DNA from: Pachyseris speciosa
Lineage: Eukaryota > Cnidaria > Anthozoa > Scleractinia > Pachyseridae
Assembly: GCA_016490735.1 (NCBI GenBank)
Contig: JAEMWC010001217.1
Coordinates: forward strand, 62,001-126,000
DNA length: 64,000 nt
Reading direction: 5' to 3'
The notes under the pieces were generated by a model that did not search any database, was not told the origin of the DNA, and worked only from the letters and a program-made list of their open reading frames with translations. The position numbers and the translations under genes were made by a program. Positions 1 to 11,842 of this stretch are shown piece by piece (the first letter of the stretch is position 1; each line of letters opens with the position of its first letter).

Positions 1-1296
1 ATCGAGAGAAATCTAATTTTAAAACATATCACTACCAGACGCAAATAGATCTGTGGTCAGGTTCGCCTTTGTACCTCAAAAAAGCTCTAAATAAAGAATT
101 GTCACGGAGAAGGATGCGAGAGGTGGGTCTTTCTTGGCTTAGCAGGCACATAATGTTTTGGGTCAGGTTTAGTGCAAGGTTTCAAATTACACAAGCCAGG
201 AGTTATGCAAATTTGTGATCTGAGGACAAAATGCAATAAACAGTGGCTACCATCTGTCTGTGGCGAGCTGACACTCGATTTATGTCCCGAACGTATTTGG
301 AAAACAAGACCATTTAACGTATATACCGACGACAGACTTGATAACATTTGACTAATATGGTTTTAGCGCTAACGTAAACAAAGAACATTCCAATTGTTAT
401 ATTCGCAGTCGATCTTTACTCAGTAAATTCATCACTTTAGAACATTCGATACGTAAACGACGCCACGTGCTTTCTATTGTGCATTGACCAATGAACCCAA
501 AGCCGCGTGCTTTGTATTGTACATTTTGCTGTATAGGTAAAAAAAAGACTGAAATTTAACATGACTTATCACTCGGGCTATCTTACGGGTATTCCGAGTA
601 ACAAGGTCCTAGAAAATCCACACTGACCCTAGTTAGTAATTTCAGATCAATGATCATGTCAATATCATGGCAGATAACATGCACTCCTGTTTCTTTTCTT
701 TCCTTGGCACTGTATTCTCTTCTTGTTTAACGGTGGTGTTAGTAACGAAAGTTCTAAAACGCCTCAAATGTTCTCGAACTATGTTTTCAAAATTCTAAGT
801 ATGTATATGACTTGCTTGTGTTATGGAGAGCAATTGTAAAAAATACTACGTTTCTAGTAACTTCTAGAATGTTAAGTCACGCAATGTTTGTACCAGAGCC
901 TTCTCCTGTCACGTTACAGAACAATTTAGAACATTCTACTGAATGATATAATTATGTTGTAATGTTACATAAATAGTTGTGTTAGAAGCTCCAAGAGGGT
1001 TCTAGAATTTTATTTAATTGTATATGAGGATTCCGCTAGGTAGAGGTTGGTGTGGTTGTTGTCGGCGGAGACCGACTGGAGAAGCTATACCGAGAGAATC
1101 ATAGAGAGCTATTGAGGAACTTCATTCAAAGTCAAGTGGACCGAAAGGAGAAAGGAGATTTCTTCGGAGACATCGCCATTTATTGTGGGTTTGTGTCAGT
1201 GGTGACTGAAGTTTTAGCAGTAGGCTTAAGCTAGTTTGATAGCAGATGGTATTGTTTAGAAATCGCTCCTTTGTAACAAGGATTTAGTTACGTATC

Positions 1297-1333
<37 letters not shown>

Positions 1334-1503
1334 GTTGCGTTCGTAAAAGAGTTTCGCAGTGTATCTTTTCTGTCGGTTGAGAGATACCGTAACACTTGAT
1401 TACTTTTGCTTTCCAACGGATATTTCCATTACCTGCATGAAGGCGGCTTTACTTAGCAAATGCAGAGGTATGCTAACGAAATGGAATCAGGTTATTTACT
1501 AAC
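1..1503. other. intron interior at the left edge
   Basis: This stretch lies downstream of the last visible M13 peptidase exon (minus strand) and is probably the next intron, running off the window. I looked for the next expected M13 segment (the part after ETQLA) and did not see it. The short open frames here show no recognisable motif. The only clear structure is the AAAT microsatellite near 1300. Confidence 0.4.
1300..1333. repeat. (AAAT)n microsatellite
   Basis: About eight uninterrupted AAAT units are visible. It could be the tail of an old retroelement, but no body is recognisable beside it. Confidence 0.9.
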
Positions 1504-1617
1504 CATAGCTAATTGTGTTTCGAGATCAAAGACTTTCATCATATTTTCGTCAGAGTCAGGTCCGCCTCCAAGCAACTTGGCAATCCTTTTCATGTACGTC
1601 TTATAGGCTTCTCGAAC
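1504..1617 (-). CDS. M13 metallopeptidase (neprilysin/ECE-like), exon 5, partial gene
   Basis: This 114-nt exon encodes 38 residues, starting VREAYKTYMKRIAKLLGG and ending DLETQLAM. It matches the M13 N-terminal-domain helix that follows the (S/R)xYY segment (neprilysin AYVDFMISVARL ... MELEKEIAN). On the minus strand the acceptor is a pyrimidine-rich tract ending TTTCAG before GTTCGAGAAG, and the donor is GTTAGT after GCTATG. It starts and ends in phase 0, matching exon 4. The enzyme would be an ectopeptidase anchored in the plasma membrane. The HExxH and ExxxD zinc motifs must lie further 3', off the left edge, so activity cannot be judged here. Confidence 0.88.
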
Positions 1618-2056
1618 CTGAAACAGCAAGAATTGAAGAACTACTTAACACACTAGAGTTTTCTGTTTATTATAGATGTCAGTAGCTCGGGCATACGGTA
1701 AGGTCATCCCCTTAACCAGTGGTACAAGTGAATGGTACAACAATGTACGTATTCTGGTAACTTCACTTTCAAACCCACCGTTAACTTACATTCAGCACAC
1801 AAGCTAAAGAGACATGATAATTCATAATTAATTTTGTCATTGCTTGACAACACATGTAATTGTCGTCGTACTAAGTTGCAATAGATCTTCGAGTAAACAA
1901 AACTAAAATCGGCCATATTTTACTGAGTGGAAACATCCAGGCAAGAAAACCTCCTTCATGTTGTGCATATTGTTATTTCGGGGTTATGAACAATAACAAT
2001 GGCAAAAATAAGGAATGTTCTGTACAGGCATTCTTTGTAAAGTTTCAACCATTTAC

Positions 2057-2122
2057 CTTATCATATTCTGAGGTATTCTTTGTGTAGTAGGCCTCGTTCA
2101 TCCCGAGTTGTCCACGTCCAAA
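2057..2122 (-). CDS. M13 metallopeptidase, exon 4
   Basis: This 66-nt exon encodes 22 residues (FGRGQLGMNEAYYTKNTSEY plus DK). It corresponds to the conserved M13 segment GLPSRDYYxxxxxY. The minus-strand acceptor is CTTTAG and the donor GTAAATG, and the exon is phase 0 on both sides. It joins exon 3, which ends HILQ, so the product reads ...HILQ-FGRGQLGM..., as expected for the family. An L1-like LINE fragment sits in the intron between this exon and exon 3. Confidence 0.87.
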
Positions 2123-2321
2123 CTAAAGGAAAACGTAAGCCACTGCAGTCATTTTTAGGTGCCAGATAACAAGTGCGTAAGCGTACCTCTTTTGGCAAAA
2201 GTTTTATTACGAGGAACATGTTTCAGGTGATAGCATATTACAATAAATCAGAAAATGTTATCACGGTAACAACCACATGTATTGGAACATGAAAGGATTC
2301 CATTCTAAAATTAAAATTAAG

Positions 2322-4083
2322 TGATGAGACTGTATACGCCTTGGGTGTATATTTTTCTTATGATGAAGAACTTGCCACTAAAAGAAACTTCGTTGAAAAG
2401 TTGCCTAAACTTAAAAAGACACTGAACATTTGGTCGTCTCGAGACATATCTATATATGTATGGAAGAATAAATATAGTCAAAACGTTGGCAATATCTAAA
2501 CTAACTTTTATCTGCAGCGTGTTAGACACTCCAAAAGGGTTTACAGATGAGGTTAATAACATAATATTTGATTACATATGGAAGTATAAGAATCCAAAAC
2601 TCAAAAAAACCACTATCATCAAAAATAAGAAGGATGGAGGACTTAATATGTTAGATTTTACGTTATTTGATAACGCGTTGAAGATAGTTTGGGTAAAGCG
2701 CTTATGCACTAACGACGAAAGACCATGGAAATTTATTCCACTATCCTTACTTTCCAATGTCGGTGGCAGTCTTCTTTTCCAGTGCAACTATAACATTCAA
2801 TATCTACCCTTGAATGAAAACTTACCAAAATTCTATCGAGATATAATTTCCCACTGGCAGAAAATTAAGAACACTAACCCGAAAACAAAAGGAGATGTGT
2901 TAAATCAAATAATATGGAACAATCAGTTTATTCGAGTGTACAAGTCATCTGTTTTTTTCCCTGGTTGGAATACTGAAGTTGGCATTGAAAAACTCTCCTG
3001 CCATTTCGACAACGAAAGTAACACTTTGTTGACTTTCACAACTTCCATGCAGAAATATAAGGTCAAGAGTAATTTTCTACAGTATTACAGCCTTCTATCT
3101 GCAATACCACAGGAATGGAAAACTATGTTAAAGCAAGAATGTTTTGTACCGTCAACTGAATACGTTCCACTTCCAATTGAAAAGCTCACATGCAAAACAA
3201 TTTACAATACTTAACTTAATCACCAGCACTTTCCTCCTCTAACTGCAGAGAAAAGACTCATTGACAAAAAATATACTCACTTCCTTTTCGTGTTACAAAT
3301 GAAGTAAAATTATCCGTGTTTCAATATAAAATAGTTCATAATATTCTGTACACAAATAAAATTCTGCACAAGATGAAAAAGAAACAACAACCAGATTGTC
3401 CGTTTTGCCATGGCATTGATCAAACGCCACTCCATTTATTCGTGGAATGTTCAATTGCCAAATCGATTTGGAATAAATTTACAAACTGGTACAACGCTAC
3501 AAGTGGAGAAAAAATTGCTTTGAAGCAAAATGAAATTATATATGGTGTTTTAAGACACACATCGTCTTGTTTAACTCTGAATCACCTAATCATAATTGGT
3601 AAATATTTTCTTTACATTAACGGAGTACACGATGAAAAACGACCCCAGTTCACAGATTTTGTAACCCTTGTTAAAGAAAAAATTGAATTAGAAAAATATA
3701 TTGCGATAACAAACAAACAAACTACTTTCTTTTACTAAAAAATGGTCCAACTTTACAAGCAATTAATCATTAATTATATCAATTTGTAAGTAATTGTATC
3801 ATTGCTATATTAGTATCGTTCTTAGTAGCATTAGTATCGTATTGTAAGTAGTTCTCGTATTTCTTCAAGTCGTTTTTTTTTTAGTATCGTGTTGTAAAGT
3901 AGTGCATGTATAGGTAGTGTAAGTATAAGTAGTATAATTAGCAAGGCCTGATATTGTAAACGTAAAGGTTAGTGTAATATTAGTAGTGTAAGTAGTGTAA
4001 GTGTTGGAATTGTAAATAAAGCTGCAAATTAAAAAAAAAAGGAAAAAACAACAACAACAACAACAACAACAACAGCAACAACC
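2322..4083 (+). mobile_element. 5'-truncated L1-like LINE, C-terminal half of ORF2
   Basis: The fragment starts near VYALGVYFSYDEE (about 2330) and continues as SLYGRINIVKTLAISKL-type sequence, the thumb and connection region after an L1-clade reverse transcriptase. A stop at 3212 (TAA where related copies have a sense codon) and one frameshift near 3290 break it. The reading then resumes as VTNEVKLSVFQYKIVHNIL with a C-terminal cysteine motif (CPFC...LFVEC) and ends at 3738. A 3' UTR, an A-rich tract and a (CAA)n tail close it by about 4083. It lies in M13 intron 3, antisense to the gene. It is a dead copy; the catalytic RT core is absent. Confidence 0.85.
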
Positions 4084-4797
4084 ACATGTAACTGTTGAAG
4101 GTTGGCAATGGAACCATATGATGCCATTCGCTGGTTTTGATTCATAATGACAGTGTTATTTTCCCTGCAAACTCGCATTGGCGGTAGTGATGTGAGGTAG
4201 GAGTATTAGGCATATTTACAATAACATCCTGATTGCTGCTTAGACTCTGCTTGGTGGTAACAAGGTTTTCTTAAGCATACCATTTTGGTTGTAGTAAACA
4301 CACCTAAATCTTTTCTTCTCTTAGTCACGAAAAAATAGCGCAATGGTAATGCGCCATCTTTTCGAATCATATAGAACTGAGAAGCGTACCCCGCCCCCCC
4401 TCCCCAATTGGCAGTCTGTAAATGATACCCAGGATGATAAAAATAGGTATGACTACTTCCTCCCCGATCTCGTATTGGAGACTAGTATATCACTGGAAGC
4501 CAGCGTGAAGACTGCAGAATTTATTACCAGTCTTCCCACGAGTTCACCACATGACTGCCCAACGTGAAGTGCCCAGGAGTATAATTCCTCCCCTTTGGAT
4601 GAGATACTTTTCTGTCCCAAAATGCTCTGCATGAAGTGACTAGAAATATTGCTGCTCCCCTCGAATGGGATACTAGTCCTAAGAGTCGATAGAACCCCCA
4701 ATGTATTGCAAGACTACAAGTTCCTAGCACGAGGCAAAAGACTACCACTCCTCTCGTACTTTTAATCTTAATAAGGTATACGACTGAAGCAATTCAC
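4084..4797. other. intron sequence, no gene seen
   Basis: This lies between the LINE tail and M13 exon 3. It has a short C-rich run near 4392. The short open frames on both strands show no family motif and no plausible splice context. Confidence 0.4.
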
Positions 4798-5055
4798 CTG
4801 CAGTATATGCTTGTTAGAATCTTGGTGATCGACTGACACTTGAACGTCAATAAATGGCCTTATAAACAATTCACTTGCTACTTTGCCAATCCTTTGTGTG
4901 ACGCTCATGGACGAGAGAGGCGTCATGTTACCCGTCACGTTCCATCCACCCAGGGCATCAATCAACTTTTTGAGCGGCATGTCTCCTCGCGCTTCTACAG
5001 CGGCTTCGTCAATGCAAGCATCATAGAACTTGACCGTCTTCATAACAGCTTCATT
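4798..5055 (-). CDS. M13 metallopeptidase, exon 3
   Basis: This 258-nt exon encodes 86 residues. It begins NEAVMKTVKFYDACIDEAAV and continues through LKKLIDALGGWNVTG to DSNKHILQ. This is the M13 segment that in neprilysin reads AxxLYRSCINES...LLxxxGGWP...NxxxHIxQ, including its conserved cysteine. The minus-strand acceptor is TTCATTAG and the donor is GTGAAT after CTGCAG. Both ends are phase 0, consistent with exons 2 and 4. No frame damage is visible, so this part of the gene looks functional. Confidence 0.92.
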
Positions 5056-5762
5056 CTAATGAAAGAAGAAGAATATGAAGGTAAAGGCGCAAATGACTAA
5101 TTGCCACGTGACAATATGAACGGTACGTTCGTCGGGCGCCTTTTTATCGGTAGTGTCGAGGATATAACATTAATTAAACACAATACTGGTTCTGTTTAAT
5201 AAACTCTTCACTGGTGAACACAACATAAAACACATCTTGCACGCTTATCAGGTCCAAATCACGTGACGCATCAATTTCAATCAACAACAAACCAGAAATA
5301 AACACGAGGAGCGGAAGGCACAGGTAGAACAATCGGTGGCGATCAATTCAGAAACAATCCTTACGTCTCCAGGGACAAAGGAAACCAAGCAAGGCAACAC
5401 TCGCAAATTAGAATCACCTCTCTTGTTGGAAAAAGAATTCGTGGGAGCAATGTCACGCGAAGAACATTGCAGCCATGAATCTTCAGCTTCTCCATAAAAC
5501 GTTGAATTTCGATATTTCACATCGTCAATGTACAGATGGTGGTGGAATCAAATTTATCAAAATGTATGAAACATGTGCAAGCCATTTCATCGACAAAAAC
5601 CCTTTTCTCGCGGTTTGTTTGATATCAGGCAGTTACCATGTAGGTTCAACAAGATCCCACCTTATTAGCACGATGGTCGTCACGACTTAACCAACCCCCG
5701 TCACACATTTAGAATCCCCACAGAGTCACCTACTAGTTTTAACTCATATGGCACACTCTTAC
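5056..5762. other. M13 intron 2
   Basis: Between exons 2 and 3 I see no further exon, repeat or RNA gene. The short open frames here are not supported. Confidence 0.4.
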
Positions 5763-5953
5763 ATTTGAGTAATTTTTCTTTGCATTCGCCAGTGCAGATC
5801 TCAGCAACTCGTAAGTCCTGCCTCTGACCAATGAGAAGCCGTCAACGTGCGTTTGCCCAGGTTTCAAGACGTGTTCGTCTTCCCAGCCGCCACAGGCATA
5901 CTCGTAAAAATCGGTGCAAGGGTCAGCATTCTGGTTTAGCTGCTTTAACAAAT
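5763..5953 (-). CDS. M13 metallopeptidase, exon 2
   Basis: This 191-nt exon encodes LLKQLNQNADPCTDFYEYAC followed by GGWEDEH and ends NAKKNYSN. The stretch NADPCTDFYEYACGGW is a hallmark near the start of the M13 ectodomain. The minus-strand acceptor ends TGTTGTAG and the donor is GTAAGAGTG. The exon starts with two bases (AT) that complete a codon whose first base (G) is the last base of exon 1. The joined protein then reads DCLNTSL-D-LLKQLNQNADPC, as expected for the family. It ends in phase 0, matching exon 3. Confidence 0.93.
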
Positions 5954-6096
5954 CTACAACACAGACAAATATTTGGTTAATACGGTGCTACTAAAAATGT
6001 TGCTAACATTATACAATGTTCAGAGGAGTTTGGGTGTGAATGATAGTGTAACCGATTGTTGGGGGAGTCGAACCACCATTCCTCCAATTCTATTTA

Positions 6097-6201
6097 ACAA
6101 TTAGATTATGAGCTCGACATTTCTATCGCGTGATAGCTGATGAGGGCGTAGCCCGAATCAGCTATCACGCAAAGAAGTCGAGAGCGAATAATCTAATTGT
6201 T
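6097..6201. mobile_element. short palindromic MITE (hairpin)
   Basis: The ends are inverted copies (AACAATTAGATTAT against ATAATCTAATTGTT, then GCTCGAC against GTCGAGAGC). An inner palindrome pairs GCGTGATAGCTGAT with ATCAGCTATCACGC. The whole unit can fold as one hairpin of about 105 nt. No coding capacity; superfamily not determined. Confidence 0.6.
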
Positions 6202-6663
6202 TTAGTATAATCTTCTTGTCGTTCAAAACTAAACAAGTAAATTATCTAAATCCTCCTCGCAGACACTTCGAAAACGCGAAGAAGCAGCCGCTATTATGTT
6301 GACAATCGCTACTCACTATCTATCACGGAATAGATAGTGAGTAGCGTAGCCAATCAGAGAACGGCATTCGTGATAGAACGCCAGTAGATTTATACTAATT
6401 TAATCTACAAAGAAGAAGAAGAGGCTCGAAGAGCGAAATATATTTCAAACTTTTAGTTTGTATTTCACAGTTTTTACAATTTTTAGTGCGTCGAATGTGT
6501 ACAAAGACGTAATGTCTTCTTCTAGTTCAAGTTATTCTAACACATTCCTCGCCTCGGCGTTCAGAATTGTTCATAAATCTACAAGCGTTCTACAAAGATT
6601 GTCGTTATCTGATTGGCTAGGCTACTCGCTATCTATTCTGTAATAGATATAGTCGAACCTCTA
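6202..6663. other. repeat-derived spacer with a second hairpin
   Basis: A perfect-looking hairpin (GCTACTCACTATCTAT ... ATAGATAGTGAGTAGC) lies at about 6307-6345. A related sequence (GATTGGCTAGGCTACTCGC) lies near 6610-6635. This suggests remains of further palindromic elements. No gene is supported. Confidence 0.4.
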
Positions 6664-6667
6664 TTAA

Positions 6668-7673
6668 CCCTCTTCCGCCGGACGTTTTGTACGTCTTTTT
6701 TGCAATTTTCGGAGGGTAGGAGGTCAAATAGACCTGGCTACTCCATATAAGGGGTTACCACGGCGACTTCGCTAGGCCACAACACCGAAGGCTCTATCTT
6801 TGTTGTCACGCTTGTCACGCTAGCTGTCGTTTATTTCTAAACGAACACTGCAGCTACAATTCGTTGCTTATTTGATTTATAAGTGTGTTTTTGGAGCCAT
6901 TCTCCACCTCAGAAGCCCCCTGCCTGGCATCATAAAGCTAGGTTGATGGGTAAAAGGCAATTCTTTGAAAGAAAACGGAGGTGAGAAGCAATTTCACACG
7001 AAGTAGGCCGCCGAAAGTATGCGAGCGAGTGATGGCCATTCATGGAGTGAAGTTGTGTCTTTCACCGTTTTGTGAGTGGATTCCAGGACCTAGCATGACA
7101 ATTTTGGCGAGTTTTGACTTGTAAATAATGCAATCTGTGCAATGTTTTGCCAGCAGAACCGGGTGGCTCGACACGGTTCTAAAAAATATGTGAAATGGAA
7201 ATTGGCGGGCTTCCATGCTGTTTTTAAACAAGAAAATCCCAGAATTCCTTTGGGTCACAAACGTGAAAATTACAGACTGTGAGAGCAACTGAAATCAAAC
7301 GCCGTTATCGGGGTCGGGCTAAAGGGGTGAGCAGGTAAATGTGGAACAGATTGCAAGAGGTGGAGTCAAAGTTTGCTTGCAATGTGAACTTTTAACTTCA
7401 ATAGGAATTTTTATCTTGAAAACTTCAAGACAAAGTTGCGTGAATTTTGGTGTTGTTTGAGGGCGATTTTGGTTTTCAAAGAGAATAAACAGTCATATTA
7501 AGTGAAAATTGGGAGCTTTTGTCAGTTTACGGGATAATAAAGTCTAAACGAATGATCACTTGGCAAAAAAAGATGATTTATTTCAACCACAGTTCGGGAT
7601 TTGAGAAAGTTGTAGATTTTCAAAGCATCGGTCTATTGTGGGGTCGTATACAACCCCTCTCGGCGGAAAAGGG
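6668..7673. mobile_element. non-autonomous piggyBac-like element, TTAA target duplication
   Basis: The 1006-bp unit is flanked by TTAA at 6664-6667 and 7674-7677. Its ends are inverted: CCCTCTTCCGCCGGACG on the left, and CCCTTTTCCGCCGAGAG when the right end is read inward. TTAA target sites with CCC-starting ends are typical of piggyBac; Kolobok also uses TTAA. No transposase frame is present. A related and much larger copy lies at 40172-42708. Confidence 0.75.
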
Positions 7674-7677
7674 TTAA

Positions 7678-8424
7678 GTGGCACCATATTACTGAAGCGG
7701 CCACCCTCTATTAAGCGGTCAGTTGTTAGAGTCCCAAAAATTACTTCCCTTAGCCACTGTAATTTTGACCTCTATTAAGCAGTCACCTCCCATCTGTTGA
7801 GCGGTCGCGGTCACCCTTTATTAAATCCCAACGAGCTGTTTCTATTGTCATAAACGGTCACTTTCTAAGGGCCCGTTTATATGGTCTCGGGTACCCGAGA
7901 CAACCCTACTCCCCGAGACAACTTTACCGAGCGTTTATATGAGAATTGCGTGACCGAGACAAAGTTGACCCTACTTAGTTATTCAAAGCACGTTTCAAAT
8001 TTTGCCCTTCTTTCTTTGTATTTGGTCGCTCTTTGATTGAATATCGTCAATATTGATTGAAAATTTCCTTCCTAAGTTCTTTTTTGCTTCGATACTTCTT
8101 TTTTATAAAAGGACCAGTGAGCCATCAGCCAATTCGAAGTTTGTAACGTGTCACGTAACCTAGCTTCTTACTTAGCTTCGAATCAGTTTCTTTCCCGCTC
8201 TATCTGATCACTGTGGGTAATAATGTGAAGCACGATTAGATTATTCTTTTAGAGCGTTCTCAAATTTTCAAGTGTAAACGAGCTTGTATTACGTTGACGA
8301 CTTAAACTGTCAAAATTGCAAAGGAAATTGGATTTCATCCAATCTCAGCTGCTGATTGTTCTACCGTACGTACTTGAAGATCAGTGGTACAGCTTTACTG
8401 ACTCAGTGGTACTTTACTGACACT
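7678..8424. other. spacer with a possible MITE end
   Basis: A sequence beginning GGGCCCGTTTATATGG (about 7869) with repeated CCGAGACAA motifs to about 7970 resembles the end of a TIR element. I did not find its partner end. No gene is seen. Confidence 0.3.
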
Positions 8425-8507
8425 GTTTTTGTTAGTTTAGTAGAGCACTGCACCGGTATCGCAGAGGTCATGGGTTTGACTCCCGTACAAACCTTGGTTT
8501 TTTCAGG
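8425..8507 (+). mobile_element. tRNA-derived SINE-like fragment
   Basis: The stretch TTAGTTTAGTAGAGCA resembles a tRNA D-arm with an A box. About 35 nt later GGGTTTGACTCCC resembles a T-arm B box (GGTTCRANYCC). An anticodon-like stem lies between them. The acceptor stem does not close, so it is not a functional tRNA. It directly abuts the truncated 5' end of the LINE at 8508. Confidence 0.5.
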
Positions 8508-10856
8508 CTTTATTTGATAGCAGCTAACACTCAGTTCCAGAAACGACCAGGAAAACTGTGGACCTTCATGGGTAGGACAGGCTCGTTGCGGCAACTCGAT
8601 TACATATTAGTGCGCCGAAAGTGGAGGAACAGCGTCCAGAATGCTGAAGCTTACAACACCTTCAGTACAGTGGGATCTGGCCATTGGGTAGTTTGTGCTA
8701 AAATCAGGCTTAGTCTTAGAATATCTAAAACAGCCAAGAAGATGAAATATGACTGGAAGCAGTTTTCCACTGACCCTGACCTACAGTGGAAATAGACAGT
8801 CGCTGTCAAGAATAGATACCATGTATTGAGTGTTGAAGGTAATGGGGTTAAGTATGAAAAGTTTGTTAGAGCGAACAGACAAGCTATGGAAGAATGCCTG
8901 CCTAAGAAAACAAATGCAAGGAAATCCCTCCGATCATCAAACGCACAAGTGGTATCAGCCCGCCAGGAAGCACAGGTGGCGCAGAGTCTGTACGAATACA
9001 CCAACACCGAGGAAGATAAAGAAGTTTGGTCTCAGGCCCTAAGAAATCTGTATGAAGTATATGATCAAGTGAGGGAAGTGGATTTAGAGGCACAAATACG
9101 AACCATCGAAGCCTCTCATGAAGCCCAGAAATATGGTGAGGCATGGAAGGTAGTTAATGAGATTGCTGGTAGGAAAAGAGCTAAAGAAGGTCAAGTGGAG
9201 GGATCAAGCCCAGGGGAACGAGTGATTACATGGTTCACCCACTTTAAGAAACTCCTGGGTAATCCTCCAGAGGTAGAGGATCTGGACGAAGAAATACCAA
9301 ACATCTTTGAGGACCTTGATATCAATGACGGCCTGTTCACTATAGAAGAACTTAAGAAAGTGAAATCTTCATTAAAAATCGGGAAAGCAGCTGGCCCGGA
9401 TGCAATACCACCTGAAGTATTCAAGTTATGTGATTTTGACAATATATGTCTAGACATCTGCAATCAAGCTTTGATAAAGAATGACAAACCTGATCTGTGG
9501 TCCTATATGAATATCATCCCTGTACCTAAATCTGGGGACTTGTCAAAGACCGATAATTACAGGGGAATCAGCCTGATTTGCATTATAGCCAAGATGTATA
9601 ATCGCCTGATTTTAAACCGAATCAGGAGTGTTATTGATATCCGACTCAGAGTAAATCAGAACGGTTTCCGGCCCAAAAGATCTACAGTGGCCCAAATATT
9701 AACACTCAGAAGAATAATCGAGGGAGTTAAAGCAAATAACATTGAAGCTGTCATGACTTTCATTGACTTCAAGAAGGCATTCGACTCAATTCATCGGGGT
9801 AAAATGGTGCGTATTCTTAAAGCCTATGGGCTTCCACCTAACCTATTGCAAGCTATTGAGAAGATGTATACGAATACAAAGGCCAAAGTGATTTCACCAG
9901 ATGGAGAGACAGAGATGTTCGACATCACAACCGGTGTACTGCAGGGTGACACATTAGCTCCTTTCCTGTTTATAATCGTGCTAGACTATGCTATGAGAAA
10001 AGCTATGGCTGGGAAAGAAGAAGAGTTGGGATTTACCATCACCCCTCGAAGATCAAGAAGACACCCCAAAGTAGTTCTTGCTGACTTAGACTTCGCAGAC
10101 GACATAGCACTACTGTCGGATGAAATAGCTCAAGCTCAGGAATTACTGCTAACAGTAGAAAAGGAGTGCAAGAAAGTTGGCCTTGTACTGAATGCTAAGA
10201 AAACAAAATCAGTTGCTTATAACATTGATGAACCAACACCATTACATACATTTGATGGCACTTATCTGGAATGGAAGGATGACTTCAAATATTTAGGGTC
10301 ATGGGTTGATAACTCAGAAAAAGACATCAGCATAAGGAAAGCACAGGCATGGAGGGCTTTGAATGGTATGGCGAAAATATGGAAGTCCAATATGAGTAAA
10401 AATTTGAAAATCAGATTCTTCATAACCACCATCGAATCAATCTTACTTTATGGGTGCGAGAGCTGGGCTCTGTCAAAAGCACAAGAAAAGTCGTTGGACG
10501 GAACATAAACTAGGATGCTGCGAAAAGCTTTAAACATCCACTGGAGCAGCCATATACCAAACCAACAACTGTACGGAGAACTACCAGCAGTCAGCAACAA
10601 AATCGCCTCTCGTAGACTACAACTTGCGGGACACTGTTATCGCCATCCAGAGCTAAGTACCCAGAAATTAGTCCTATGGGAGCCCACTCATGGACATCTC
10701 GGGAGAGGAAGACCGAAAACTACCTATATTGACACTCTTAAGAGGGATACTGGGGCATTCGAAGCATGTGAGATTGCTGCACTGATGGCTGATAAGAGGC
10801 TGTGGAAAGATCTAGTGGCTGCCCGCCTTCGGGCGACCAAGTAGTAGTAGTAGTTA
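8508..10856 (+). mobile_element. 5'-truncated RTE-like LINE
   Basis: The copy covers the end of the apurinic-type endonuclease, the whole reverse transcriptase and the C-terminal region. It ends in a short (TAG)n run at about 10842-10855, as many RTE-group LINEs do. It lies in M13 intron 1 in the antisense direction. The clade is inferred from sequence style: the LLYGCESWxL segment after the RT, and the short tandem 3' end. A related APE-type clade is possible. Confidence 0.85.
8514..10844 (+). pseudogene. RTE-like endonuclease/reverse transcriptase ORF with two nonsense codons
   Basis: One frame runs the whole length and is interrupted only by TAG at 8793 and TAA at 10506. The first part ends an APE endonuclease (LRQLDYILVRRKW; the expected SDHRVV reads SGHWVV, so the catalytic histidine is lost). 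The RT core shows GKAAGPDAIPPEVFK, NYRGISL, FIDFKKAFDSIHR, TGVLQGDTLAPFLF and the catalytic LDFADDIALLSD. The C-terminal part includes LLYGCESWALSKAQ. The lack of frameshifts indicates a fairly recent insertion. It cannot make a full product without readthrough at both stops. Confidence 0.85.
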
Positions 10857-10989
10857 TTTTCACTACTGTCTAAGTAGTGTTCATAACTGCGAGCTTACTC
10901 ACATATTCATTCCCTAATCCGCAGTTCAAATATATGATCGTCATGTATCCAGTCTCTCAATGTTTTTGCCGGATTGAGATTTAGTTTCG

Positions 10990-11842
10990 GCTAGATTGCT
11001 CCACACGAAGACCTACAATAAAGCTGGCACGCACACTTGATCGGCGAAGAAGTTTGAATTCCTGGTTTACCACCAGGCTCGTGTTCTGAAACGTCTCCAC
11101 ACACCAGCAGTTGCTGCCCAGCGTATTATCCAAGAACTCTTTCACCGGGTAATATTGTCCCAGCAGTTTTAGCACAAGTTACAGTTGCGGGTAATGCTCA
11201 CATTTTGGCAGCAATTTGGAAAAATCTACACTCAGGAGTCCATAGTAAGTTCTTCTTGGAGGATTGGCAGTTGCTGACTTTTGTACTGGGCTTTTGAACC
11301 TGCCAGCTGTTTCTGTGCAACAGTGAGTGAACTAGCTTTAAACAGGGACATGAATTGCATCGCTAATCCAGTTTCTGCTGGCCTAGTCAACAACGTTTCG
11401 ACCTTAACTGGTTCTGTTATCGTGTTAAGCTTCGTCGAGAGATGGCCGTACACGAGTCGAAAATCTCTAGTGACAGTACATCGAGTTGTCATACTATACA
11501 TTATGTTCGCACTTTCGCAAGGTTATCTTGCCGTAGGCGGAAGCATGTTCGTTTGGTATTTCTGGAATAATTTCTGGAACAAACTCCTCATTAAATTCAG
11601 CAGGTATCGGTGTTTTTGTCACTTGCGTTTAATATTTTAGAAGAAGACTGCGAAACATACAAGGGAGCACTCAATGTTTGCATGGCCCTATACTGTTCTC
11701 TTCCTCTGTTTTGAATCCCTTGTTGTACTATTGGCGAATAAAAGAAATTAGGGTTGGCGTGCGAAGGACTATAAGACATAAATATTTGGCACAGTCACCA
11801 GAACGCCGAGAATTACGCAATTTTAGTGCCGCAAGAATTTGA
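10990..11842 (+). pseudogene. class A GPCR pseudogene 1
   Basis: The upstream motif CCACACGAAGA, shared with the other copies, is at about 11000. Degenerate TM1 (GNAHILAAIWKN) is followed by a frameshifted TM2 region. Then come a readable TM3-TM5 (IVLSFVERWPYTSRKS, where ERW replaces DRY), a deletion across TM6, and a frameshifted TM7 (LNPLLYYWRIKEIR) with a short tail ending at 11842. At least three frame breaks make it non-functional. It lies antisense inside M13 intron 1. The ligand class cannot be told from sequence. Confidence 0.8.

Noticed and set aside
1052..1234. 60-codon frame MVVVGGDRLEKLYREN
   Set aside because: It is short, has no homologous motif, and lies in a likely intron of the minus-strand peptidase gene.
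6125..6180. CTGATGAGGGC...GCCCGAA as a hammerhead
   Set aside because: GAAT replaces GAAA, and the outer sequence forms one continuous palindrome through the core, so it is a MITE hairpin and not a ribozyme.
8425..8507. Possible functional tRNA gene
   Set aside because: A- and B-box-like words are present, but the acceptor stem does not pair and the T-arm has a non-standard base. It fits a SINE head next to a truncated LINE.
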